Below, piece after piece: positions 1-6,711 of a stretch of DNA of 11,554 nucleotides. This stretch comes from Drechmeria coniospora (taxonomy: Eukaryota > Ascomycota > Sordariomycetes > Hypocreales > Ophiocordycipitaceae): contig NW_024467503.1 in NCBI RefSeq assembly GCF_001625195.1, positions 1 through 11,554 on the forward strand, in the 5' to 3' direction. Within the stretch, counting starts at the first letter, position 1; each line of letters starts with the position of its first letter. Made by a program: the position numbers and the translations under genes. Under the pieces are notes generated by a model that made no database searches, was not told the DNA's origin, and worked only from the letters and a program-made list of their open reading frames with translations.

Positions 1-7
1 TGTACAA

Positions 8-76
8 GCTTGCATGGTGTAATGGTCAGCACATAAGATTCTGATTCTTGAGAGCGGTTCGATTCCGCGTGCGAGC
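8..76 (+). tRNA. tRNA-Gln(CTG)-like sequence, probably a pseudogene or SINE head
   Basis: The sequence folds as a tRNA. The acceptor stem GCTTGCA pairs with TGCGAGC over all seven positions. The D stem is GTGT/GCAC, and a 5-bp anticodon stem (TAAGA/TCTTG) encloses the 7-nt loop TTCTGAT, giving anticodon CTG (Gln). The internal Pol III boxes look intact: A box TGGTGTAATGG and B box GGTTCGATTCC. The defect is a variable loop shortened to about 2 nt, with a mismatch at the foot of the T stem, so normal tertiary folding is doubtful. A T5 run at 100-104 could stop Pol III. Two further degraded copies follow at 338 and 469, which argues for a repeat family rather than a working tRNA gene. Upstream sequence is cut by the window edge. 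Confidence 0.55.
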
Positions 77-337
77 TTAAAGTCCAAATATGGTCTTCAT
101 TTTTGCCATTTCATATTAAATTAATAAGATTCAATATACCAGGGCATGTTAGCATAGTTGTAAGGTGCGCTACAGGCGTATAGGCCTTATAAGCGAATGT
201 AAGGTGCAGTGCCTGTACTAAGTGCGGATACTGGTAGATCTTTTGACAGTTTGGCTATAGGGTCGAACGGTTAACTGGTCTATTGTCTATATAGGCACAG
301 CTCCCTATATGTATTACAATAGTGGCTAACCGTACAA

Positions 338-406
338 GCTTGCATAGTGTAATGGTCAGTACGCAAGGTTCTGATTCTTAGGACCGCGGTTCGTCCGCGT
401 ACGAGC
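338..406 (+). repeat. tRNA-Gln-derived repeat, copy 2
   Basis: This is a second copy of the unit at 8-76, with the same leader (gtacaagcttgcat), A-box region and CTG anticodon loop. The T loop has lost two bases (TTCGTCC instead of TTCGATTCC), which damages the B box, and the acceptor stem has a C-A mismatch. The variable loop is longer than in copy 1, so each copy has its own defects. A T-rich tail follows (T5 at 412-416, T7 at 424-430) and then the phrase ttgagtttatact, which recurs after copy 3. The shared leader and tail outside the tRNA body make this a composite repeat unit. Confidence 0.6.
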
Positions 407-468
407 TTATATTTTTACTGCTCTTTTTTTCTTTCATTGAGTTTATACTATAGTAGCTAACTATACAA

Positions 469-543
469 GCTTGCATATTATATATAATGATTACCACAAA
501 AGATTTTCTGTTTCTTGAGACCGCAGTTCGTCCGGATACAAGC
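469..543 (+). repeat. tRNA-Gln-derived repeat, copy 3 (decayed)
   Basis: This is the most diverged copy. The leader (ctatacaagcttgcat) and the CTG-bearing anticodon loop survive, but the D arm has become AT-rich and the anticodon stem is disrupted. It shares the short T-loop form TTCGTCC with copy 2, so those two are closer relatives. It ends in a run of ten T (547-556), then ttattgagtttgtact, matching the tail of copy 2. Not a functional tRNA. Confidence 0.5.
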
Positions 544-686
544 GTATTTTTTTTTTGCTTTTTACTTTTATTGAGTTTGTACTTATAAAATTATAGGTAA
601 TGCAGAAATATATAGATTAAGCTAGAACACGCGTCCTTACTAAGATTAGGAGGGACAGACTCTACGCGCATTAACTTTGTACAGAG

Positions 687-947
687 TGTAACGCGCGGAT
701 CAGTTGACGACAGTTAGGTAAGTAAGTGAGCCTTCTTTCAGAAATCGAGTAGTATTTAAGACTAAAGCTTGACCCTTCTTGAGTTTTCGGGCTTGCGCTC
801 CTTTTGTGGCCGGGGCATACCCTACTCCTAGGCTGCCCCACCTTCCTGTCTACCCGGGCTTTACCCGTGCGCCCCTGTCCACCCGGTCTTTACCCGTGCA
901 CCCCTGTCTACCCGGGCTTTACCCTGCTAGCACACAGACTGCCTTAC
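687..947 (-). mobile_element. Solo-LTR-like copy, same family as the element at 4007-6808
   Basis: Read on the plus strand this stretch starts TGTAACGCGCGG and contains the block gtgagccttctttcagaa... through actaaagcttgaccc, which recurs nearly unchanged at 6540-6600 and 6645-6705. It continues into the block ccggggcataccctactcc...gctttaccc that matches the end of the LTR at 6730-6800, and finishes near GCCTTAC. No internal domain or second LTR adjoins it, so it is best read as a solo LTR. Strand is assigned by similarity to the gag-bearing element. The right boundary is uncertain by about 10-20 bp and no clear target-site duplication is visible. Small open frames here on the plus strand are artefacts of the repeat. 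Confidence 0.65.
845..926. repeat. 29-bp tandem repeat inside the solo LTR
   Basis: There are three head-to-tail copies with a period of exactly 29 bp: 845-873, 874-902 and 903-926 (last one partial). The core reads CCTGTCTACCCGGGCTTTA followed by CCCGTGC. The 5' LTR at 6404-6808 has only one copy of this word (6770-6798), so the array is a local expansion within this LTR copy. Confidence 0.85.
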
Positions 948-1629
948 TTTTATTACCTCTTAAGTGAACTATTTTTATCCTTAGGAGTACTTTCCACAAG
1001 TACTCGTGTGTTCCGTCCGACATGCCTACTTAAAGAGTTAGTTAGTTTCCAGACACTTAATAAATAATGATTTATTGCTACTCCATAAGCAAAACATAGT
1101 GTATATATATTTTTGGCATCTAAGTAGTATGCAGTCTAATGACTAGTACCTGCTGAGTAGCAAAGCTAAAACTAACAAGTAGATAAAAAGACATTAACAC
1201 GTAATAAATTGCTGATTTTGTGTCGGGGTAATTGTATTGGCTTACTTACAAGCCAAACACCAAAATCACTATACCTAGCAAACTTTCAGGATGCGAGAAA
1301 AAAAAAACGTGAACTATTACAGCTTCAATGCACAATCAGGGCAGGCCAGGGGAAACAGTTAGCATTAGTTGGATTGGAGAGAAGATAATGAATAGGGTAG
1401 TAGATCTTGTCCTTCCCCTCTTTGTAGCACCATATTGTTTTTACGGCTCATTTATCCATCCCTACATCCCAATTCAGTATAGCAATGAATAATCAGACAA
1501 CATTATGGGCCAATATATATAAATCTAAGCAAAATTTCCGTATTTTACAACTACCTTATCAATAAATTTACCGGCTCTTCGTAGCCCTCTCATAATGAAA
1601 CAATGGGGTGGTTATTCACTTGCGGAAGT
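948..1629. other. AT-rich intergenic stretch, no gene seen
   Basis: No credible coding frame, tRNA or named repeat is visible. The stretch is AT-rich with short T and A runs, for example A9 near 1300. It separates the solo LTR from the 3' end of the DGAT2 gene and should contain that gene's 3' UTR on the minus strand. Confidence 0.5.
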
Positions 1630-2849
1630 TCATGATATGATCTGTAGCCCAGGGACTTCGCCGTTGGAGAATTGCCCCTTATACGCCGAGTAAAGCTTTA
1701 CGACTTCCTTAACATACAGGTCATGATATTCATCAATATCATCCTGTGACGGCTGGTATCCGAAAGTGGTTGGTACTTCTATCGGCTTTCCAATGACAAT
1801 GTTGACCCGTCGGCGGTACGGCATAAGACCGACATCGTAGTTTAAAAGGCCACGACCGTGGAGCGCGGGAATCGTAAACTTGAATACCCTGAGTACGAAC
1901 ATCTGCAATTTGTGAACCATCGGGTGTGTTGTAGGGCTGAGCTGGTCATACAGGTCGTTTTCGCCAAAGCCGATGACAGGGACTAGATCAGCACCGGTCC
2001 GAAGGGCCATCTTGACGAATCCCTTGCGGCCCTTGAGTATGAGTCGTAGAGAGCCAGGTTGCGCTTCCAAGGACTCACGGGCACCGCCAATCACAATCGT
2101 AACAGCGCGACCCCGGCCATCATTGTCCGGCCCACCCTTGGACAAAATGTTGCGGATGGACTCCCTTCGAAACCGACCGGATACCCATGGGCCAGAATCC
2201 CAGTCGCGGTATAAAGGGAAGGCGGAAGTTGGGAGTCGAGTGTCAGCAAGCTATTAGTGATCCCAGGGAACTTTTTCCGAGAACCCTAGGGCGTTGGTTG
2301 CAAATGCGCACCATGCGCCGTGGGAGATGATACCATGGGGATGGTAGCCCATGATATATCTTCTGTTTGGCGGCAATTCGTGCGTCTTATGCAGTTTCAT
2401 GGGGTAGTATCCGGCAAACAGCTTCCAAAGTGGTAAGGACCTGAGCCATTCGGACCGATATGACCAGCGTTCCATCGGTTGGGGAGGTAGAAGCCGTTAA
2501 GTGTACCAGATACGGCACCAGAATTGGCCATGACAGGGATTGGCGCAGGTGAACCAGAATATAGATACTATGACGACGATTGACATGCAGTGGAAGAAAA
2601 CAGCCGCTGTCTGTAGGCGTCGGGTAAGCGGGATACGGGAGCGGGGCAAATCGGAACGCCGCCGGCTCTCCACGCCTCCTGTTCGTATCGCTCATGCAAA
2701 GATTCACACGATAGCGGGGGGTACTCTGTATTGCTGCCATCGATCGTTCTTTCTTTTGGACCCCTCTGCCTTGTCTCGTCATCAGGCAGTGTGACGGCAT
2801 TCGATTTTGGTCCGCCATCTGGTGCTGGGGATTCCCTGCCATTCACCAT
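1630..2849 (-). CDS. Type 2 diacylglycerol O-acyltransferase (DGAT2 family), frame broken by about 11 single-base insertions
   Basis: The family transfers an acyl group from acyl-CoA to diacylglycerol, the last step of triacylglycerol synthesis, at the ER and lipid-droplet membrane. Family hallmarks are visible in order: RFAPL near the N-terminus, hydrophobic segments (FFHCMSIVVIVSIFWF, WPILVPYLV), YHPHGIISHG with the essential HPHG, VIGGARESLEAQPG, LVPVIGFGENDLYDQ and HGRGLLNYDVGLMPYRRRV. The stop TGA is at 1630-1632. The likely ATG is at 2847-2849; a downstream Met is possible because the N-terminus is not conserved. No single frame covers the gene. It is continuous from 1630 to about 2164 and from 2270 to 2468, but elsewhere the family sequence resumes only if one extra base is discounted at about 2166, 2190, 2200, 2212, 2232, 2267, 2470, twice in 2535-2541, 2638 and 2655 (or 2716-2721). 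Removing 11 bases gives about 402 codons, a normal length. No intron is needed. Either a pseudogene or a stretch of base-calling errors. Confidence 0.85.
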
Positions 2850-3027
2850 GGCGCTGGCGTTCCATTCGCTATTCCTCTCGGCCGTTGCTGTTGTATCACT
2901 TGCTGGTGGGATCTGTCAGGGTGTCAGATTCTGAATACGTCGGAGCCCATGGTAGTTTGAAAGTAATGAACTAGCCACTGCGTGCATTTCCAGGCTAGCT
3001 TCGCGGCATTTCCTGGACGAAGACATG

Positions 3028-3049
3028 GAAGTGGTAATATTACCGGTTC
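3028..3049. other. Stem-loop centred on GGTAATATTACC
   Basis: The 12-bp palindrome GGTAATATTACC (3033-3044) lies inside a longer imperfect hairpin: GAAGTGG (3028-3034) can pair with CCGGTTC (3043-3049) at six of seven positions, counting one T-G pair, leaving the loop TAATATTA. The word TAATATTAC at 3035-3043 is the nonanucleotide found in the loop of replication origins of geminiviruses and related circular DNA elements. No replication-protein gene or iteron array is seen nearby, so a chance occurrence or a cellular regulatory site is more likely. Confidence 0.35.
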
Positions 3050-3500
3050 ATTTATATCTTGTGCTTCTGCCACTGCAAGGAATTAGCAACAGTATCGGCA
3101 CACCTCGTAAGGCTTGATCGATTCGAGTCTACAAGTCTGCTGCGGCAGCCACAAATAACTTGCACCAACCCTCCAGGCTGGGCAGCTTGGCAGTACGGAG
3201 TAGGAGTACATGGTGAGAGTATACAACTTACTTGGTCGCAACGACACATGCTGCGTGATATCAACGCTCGCCATCGAACTTTGCGATATCCTCACGATAC
3301 AGCTCGATCGCTGAACAACGATTGCTTAGCTGCCGCTGAGTTCAAGTAAGTGGGCAGGCGTGCTGCAGGGTGTTGGTCGCAACTGGAAGGTATACTTCTG
3401 GAGTCTGACTCAACTAGCATGTGACCCGAGGTGCGATGTGGGTACATCTAAAGGACAGCCGAAGGTACTCCGTAAGCTCTACAGCTAATCGTACCACGCC

Positions 3501-3525
3501 CCACCTCAAGGTGGTGCTCACCACC
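3501..3525. other. Two overlapping, mutually exclusive hairpins
   Basis: CCACCT (3501-3506) pairs with AGGTGG (3509-3514) over a 2-nt spacer. GGTGGTG (3510-3516) pairs with CACCACC (3519-3525) over another 2-nt spacer. The shared GGTGG arm means only one can form at a time. The loops are too short for stable RNA hairpins as drawn, so protein-binding palindromes are an alternative. It lies about 650 bp upstream of the DGAT2 start; no function can be assigned. Confidence 0.35.
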
Positions 3526-3776
3526 AAGCCAAGCACTAACAGGCACTTTGATAATAGCTTTCAATCTAACTATATTTTATACTACCAAGACTGATCTCTC
3601 TAGTATAGACATATATATATTCTAATACGCCTTTTAATGTTATAACGTTTTGCATTACTGATAAATGCACTTCTCACTGTAGTATTGAATTTCTTTCACA
3701 TTAGGACAACTTTCTTTCAATTCTGAGCAATGACATTAATTGCTTTAACCTACTATTTGATGGGCTTATCTACCTA

Positions 3777-3959
3777 CTAGGTTCTACTAGTATTGAGAAC
3801 CATATTTTTGATGCTCAGTAGAGTTTCTGGGCCCTTTCTGCTTTCTTTAACTACTGGATGTCCCTTATTACCTGCATTGGCTCTACAGTTGTAGGTAGTC
3901 AAGGAACCTCGAACTAGGCGATTAAGGTTAATGTCCAGAGTCTCATTTTCGATATTCAT
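3777..3959 (-). pseudogene. Short transposon-like ORF fragment next to the LTR
   Basis: A 60-codon frame begins MNIENETLDINLNRLVRGS and ends NMVLNTSRT. The frame stays open upstream of the Met (KLGRLLESKRNR) back to the edge of the LTR at 4007. The composition is protein-like and free of stops, although the DNA is AT-rich. I do not recognise a domain. It may be the remnant of an older mobile element into which, or beside which, the LTR element inserted. Chance cannot be excluded at this length. Confidence 0.3.
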
Positions 3960-4006
3960 TCTATTCCTCTTGCTCTCCAGTAACCTCCCTAGCTTACTAT
4001 ACTTAG

Positions 4007-4218
4007 TGCAACGATCGAGCCCATTGGGAGACAGTTAGGTAAGCAAGTGCGCCTTATTCAAGCGTGAGGATATATTCAAGACTAAAGCTTGTCCCTCTGT
4101 CCAAGCTTCTGCAGTTCCGTACCTCTAGTAGCCCCTAGAGTTAGGGCAGACCCCACTGGTCTGGGCCTACTCGGCTGTCCGGCTTTAGCCGAGCTTTACC
4201 CTTACGCCTAGCCTTACA
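4007..4218 (-). repeat. 3' LTR of the gag-only element (212 bp)
   Basis: The outer ~100 bp (4007-4106) matches 6404-6504 closely, and the inner end (4196-4218) matches 6784-6808. The middle (about 4110-4195) does not align with the other LTR and contains a small palindrome, CTCTAGtagccccTAGAG. Termini TGCA...TTACA on the plus strand fit LTR ends. Confidence 0.7.
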
Positions 4219-4236
4219 ATTATTATCCCCCCTCCT
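4219..4236 (-). other. Polypurine tract next to the 3' LTR
   Basis: On the minus strand the 18 nt immediately before the LTR start read AGGAGGGGGGATAATAAT, almost all purine. This is where LTR retroelements prime plus-strand DNA. Its position directly against TGTAAGG fixes both the LTR boundary and the minus orientation of the element. Confidence 0.6.
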
Positions 4237-4653
4237 ATAGGGACCGTCTCGGTCTCGTTTCAGGAGTTTCCCGGCTAGCATTAAGATGCAACAGAGGAAA
4301 AGGGGGTCCGCCTGGACTAGGGCTACAACGAATCAAGGATCGTGACATGGGGCAGGATCAATCTATTGGTGTTCTTGATGCTATTGTTGCCAACCACCAG
4401 GTGTCCTCTGTGCCTGCTTAAATAGGCGCAGATGTGGACACCGTTACGCAACTAACTACCCGGACTTTAACCCCGTTACAGGCCCGTTGGCGCGTCGGCG
4501 CGACACATTATTTAACCTAGTTCGAATAGACTTACCTCGTTTATCGTATCTGCTTGCCTCATTGTCCTTAATCGGCATCCTGGCGCCTTCTAGGTGCTGA
4601 CCGTTCTCGGTCGCTAGTCGGCTACTGCTAGTCGTATTGTTATAGCGGCCGTC

Positions 4654-4751
4654 CTCTGCCTAAGGCTGTCAATCTGGTTGCTGTCGCGTCTCTCGCACTT
4701 GCCTTTGTGCCCGTTGGGCTCTGCCTTAGGCCGTCAATCGGTTGCTGTCGC
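4654..4751. repeat. Imperfect 65-bp tandem duplication
   Basis: CTCTGCCTAAGGCTGTCAAT (4654) recurs as CTCTGCCTTAGGCCGTCAAT (4719), each followed by ggttgctgtcgc, with a 65-bp offset. It lies in the non-gag half of the element. On the plus strand both copies can read as AVN(x)VAVA peptides, but the frames differ and contain breaks. Confidence 0.6.
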
Positions 4752-4964
4752 ATTCGTCGTGTTCATTCCCGTTGCTATGCTGCAACCATATTGTAGGGTG
4801 GCCTTAGGTTTCGACACCCTGGGGATTCTGGCCCAAGGTCGTCGCTCCAATATATATCCCCCATCGCGTCTTTGTTGATTTCCTTCTTTTCTTTGCTTCC
4901 TTAAGACTGCCACCACGATAATTCGACGACTTTTTGGCAGCATTGACGACGACAGCGACAGTAA

Positions 4965-5192
4965 CGACAACAACAAAAACGATACAGCCACCTGAAGTCC
5001 AGCATAACTCCCTCTCGCAAACGATCCGCGCCGGGCGGGACCTTAGCCTCTCCTGAGGTTAATAGCCCTAGTTACCAGCGTAGGGAGGCCCGGCGTCGGT
5101 CTATGCAGAGACGGGTTTTGCTGCGGCTTTGGGATGGAATTGTTACGGAGTCGCTAGGCGACTGCTCTAGGACTCTCAATGATATTTATTAA
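4965..5192 (+). pseudogene. Possible degenerate antisense ORF in the non-gag half of the element
   Basis: This plus-strand frame of 75 codons has no ATG at its beginning. It reads a basic, protein-like peptide including SRKRSAPGGTLASPEVNSPS and then RRVLLRLWDGIVTESLGD before a TAA at 5190. Upstream, other plus-strand frames contain further protein-like pieces, such as an ATG at 4286 reading MQQRKRGSAWTRATTNQGS and a piece around 4437 reading DVDTVTQLTTRTLTPLQARW, separated by stops or frameshifts. No domain is recognised. It would be convergent to gag. Confidence 0.25.
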
Positions 5193-5212
5193 AAGACTTG
5201 AAGAAGGGAAAA

Positions 5213-5360
5213 CTACTTGGCGGTTAGGGCTTCTAGTTTATGTGCGTTCCTCAGATGGGTCTGTTGGTCCCTCCATCTTGTATCCCATATCGGGCTAAGC
5301 CCGATACCATAACAGGAATCCCTTTCGGTGAGTCCCCCCGTATGTCCCCCTCTGCTAATA
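5213..5360 (-). pseudogene. Possible frameshifted C-terminal piece of gag (zinc-knuckle remnant)
   Basis: After the gag stop at 5364, a different minus-strand frame continues with SPISRGGHTGGLTERDSCYG and ends WRDQQTHLRNAHKLEALTAK at 5213. The CYG-x-G phrase resembles the start of a CCHC zinc knuckle (C-x2-C-x4-H-x4-C), but the second Cys and the His/Cys pair are not in place. A +1 shift between the main gag frame and this one around 5365-5375 would join them. This is an inference from position and wording only. Confidence 0.3.
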
Positions 5361-5363
5361 GGA

Positions 5364-6362
5364 CTAGGGCTGGGGCTTCTTTGTGTAATGACGAGAGCGA
5401 TATAGGCGACGTTGACGGTACGCCAACTCCTCGACGGGTTGATGAAGGTAAGCAGCCCGCTGTAGCCTCCCCTTCGCCTTCGCCTCCAGTCTTCGCTTGG
5501 GTCGGGGTTCGGTTGCATCCCAAAGTCGTTGAGCCAGTTGGACTATCTCTTCTCGGGTATGATCTTCGATGTTCTTGTATAGGTTGATCTGACGTTGCAA
5601 TCCCGGTAGTAGCTTACCGAAGTAGGTATACGCCCGCTCGGATTCTAGTGCCCTTTCGAAGCAGTTTTCAATTGAGTCCAAGTAGAGGCTGAACTCCATT
5701 GGTGACTGGCCTTCTCGTTGTTTTGCGTTTTGCCGTTGTATTGCTAGGTGGGCCCGGTAGTTGGCCCCTCCCTTTAGCAGGGTGAGGGTCCATTCTTGGA
5801 AAAGGTCCCAGTCGTTCTCGGCTGCGTCTCGGCGGTCTTTCGGCAGTTCGTCCAAATATCTTTCCCAGCGCGCCCGTCCTTGGGCCTGTATATAATCCAG
5901 GGCTATGAGAATTTTCTGGTAATCTTTCTTAAACCTTCGCCTTGCTCTATTGAATACGCAATTAAGGTCGTTAAGCCATTCCTGCCTCTTCTGGGGTGTA
6001 GTAGGTTGCCTAAGTTCCGGGATATTCTTTACCTCGATTTCGCAACTGCTTACTGAGGAAGCGTCGGATTCTTGTCTGGTTCTTTCTTTTGTCTTTCTTT
6101 GCTGGTTGTCGGTCCCTATCCCCAGAAGGGTATGGAGTTCCTTTTCTCGTTCCTCTAGCTGCCGTAGCTCCTGCAGCTGGGCTAGCCGTTCCCGTATTGC
6201 AGCCAGCTTTTCTGGAACTAATGGTTCCTTGTGTGCACTCACTTGCGTTGTATCGAGGGAGCTTAGCGTACTTGGCGTTGGAGAGGTTCCTAGCATTGAG
6301 TTTGTTCCGCCTTCCTGAAGGACGTAAGGCGTATCCCTAGTGCTGCGTGTTGTAGGCGGCAT
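5364..6362 (-). CDS. LTR-retrotransposon Gag protein (332 aa)
   Basis: Gag proteins assemble the virus-like particle that packages retroelement RNA. This intact ORF starts 41 nt inside the 5' LTR with MPPTTRSTRDT. Residues 1-48 are low-complexity Ser/Thr/Pro. Residues 50-80 form a heptad-like coiled coil (EKLAAIRERLAQLQELRQLE). About 113-285 is a retrotransposon gag core, with WLNDLNCVFNRA, YIQAQGRARWERYL, REGQSPMEFSLYLDSIENCF and LLPGLQRQINLY, the usual pattern of a charged, Trp-bearing helical gag. Residues 286-332 are very basic (RPKRRLEAKAKGRLQR, YRQRRLYRSRHYTKKPQP), suited to binding RNA. A CCHC zinc knuckle is absent from this frame; a possible frameshifted remnant follows downstream. 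No protease or pol frame follows. The intact reading frame suggests recent or continuing selection, or a young copy. Confidence 0.75.
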   Translation of the reverse strand: MPPTTRSTRDTPYVLQEGGTNSMLGTSPTPSTLSSLDTTQVSAHKEPLVPEKLAAIRERLAQLQELRQLEEREKELHTLLGIGTDNQQRKTKERTRQESDASSVSSCEIEVKNIPELRQPTTPQKRQEWLNDLNCVFNRARRRFKKDYQKILIALDYIQAQGRARWERYLDELPKDRRDAAENDWDLFQEWTLTLLKGGANYRAHLAIQRQNAKQREGQSPMEFSLYLDSIENCFERALESERAYTYFGKLLPGLQRQINLYKNIEDHTREEIVQLAQRLWDATEPRPKRRLEAKAKGRLQRAAYLHQPVEELAYRQRRLYRSRHYTKKPQP

Positions 6363-6403
6363 CTTGCTTAGGTGACTAGAATACTCCGTAGAAGCTTTAG
6401 AAT

Positions 6404-6711
6404 TGTAATGATCGAGCCCGTTGGGAGATAGTTAGGTAAGCAAATGCGCCTTGTTCAAGCGTAAGGATATATTGAAGACTAAAGCTTGTTCCTCTGTCCA
6501 AGCTTGTAATTAATGGGCGGGCCAGTTCGAAGACAGTCAGGTAAGCAAGTGAGCCTTCTTTCAGAAATCGAGTAGTATTTAAGACTAAAGCTTGACCCCT
6601 TTCAAGCTTCTGTAATGGGCGGACCAGTTCGACGACAGTCAGGTAAGCAAGTGAGCCTTCTTTCAGAAATCGAGTAGTATTCAAGACTAAAGCTTGACCC
6701 CTCTCGAGTTT
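6404..6711. repeat. Three tandem ~100-106 bp modules
   Basis: Units are 6404-6504, 6505-6610 and 6611-about 6711. Each contains a variant of gacagt(t/c)aggtaagcaagtg and ends near gactaaagcttg. Units 2 and 3 are nearly identical (ccttctttcagaaatcgagt in both), while unit 1 has the diverged form ccttgttcaagcgtaaggat. Small open frames across this array on either strand are repeat artefacts. Confidence 0.8.

Larger units (their letters stand above)
2850..4006. other. Intergenic region upstream of DGAT2
   Basis: No conserved gene is seen. The part next to 2850 should hold the DGAT2 promoter on the minus strand. Notable pieces are a palindrome-centred stem-loop (3028-3049), two copies of the GTAC-GGAG-TA type word (3193-3202 and 3465-3474), overlapping hairpins (3501-3525) and a short transposon-like frame (3777-3959). 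The part from about 3560 on is AT-rich. Confidence 0.5.

Noticed and set aside
338..543. Functional tRNA-Gln gene cluster
   Set aside because: Copies 2 and 3 have a shortened T loop and broken stems, so they cannot be normal tRNA genes.
779..1067. Two overlapping plus-strand open frames of 62 and 87 codons
   Set aside because: They lie across the solo LTR and its 29-bp array. The Pro/Leu/Tyr-rich peptides are simply the repeat read in two frames, and the same artefact appears at 6714-6923.
5240..6340. Plus-strand frames opposite gag
   Set aside because: Shadows of the 332-codon gag ORF; no recognisable domain.
6363..6403. tRNA primer-binding site after the 5' LTR
   Set aside because: The minus-strand leader starts ATTCTAAAGCTTC and lacks the usual TGG that matches a tRNA CCA end. 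No tRNA match was recognised; self-priming cannot be judged.
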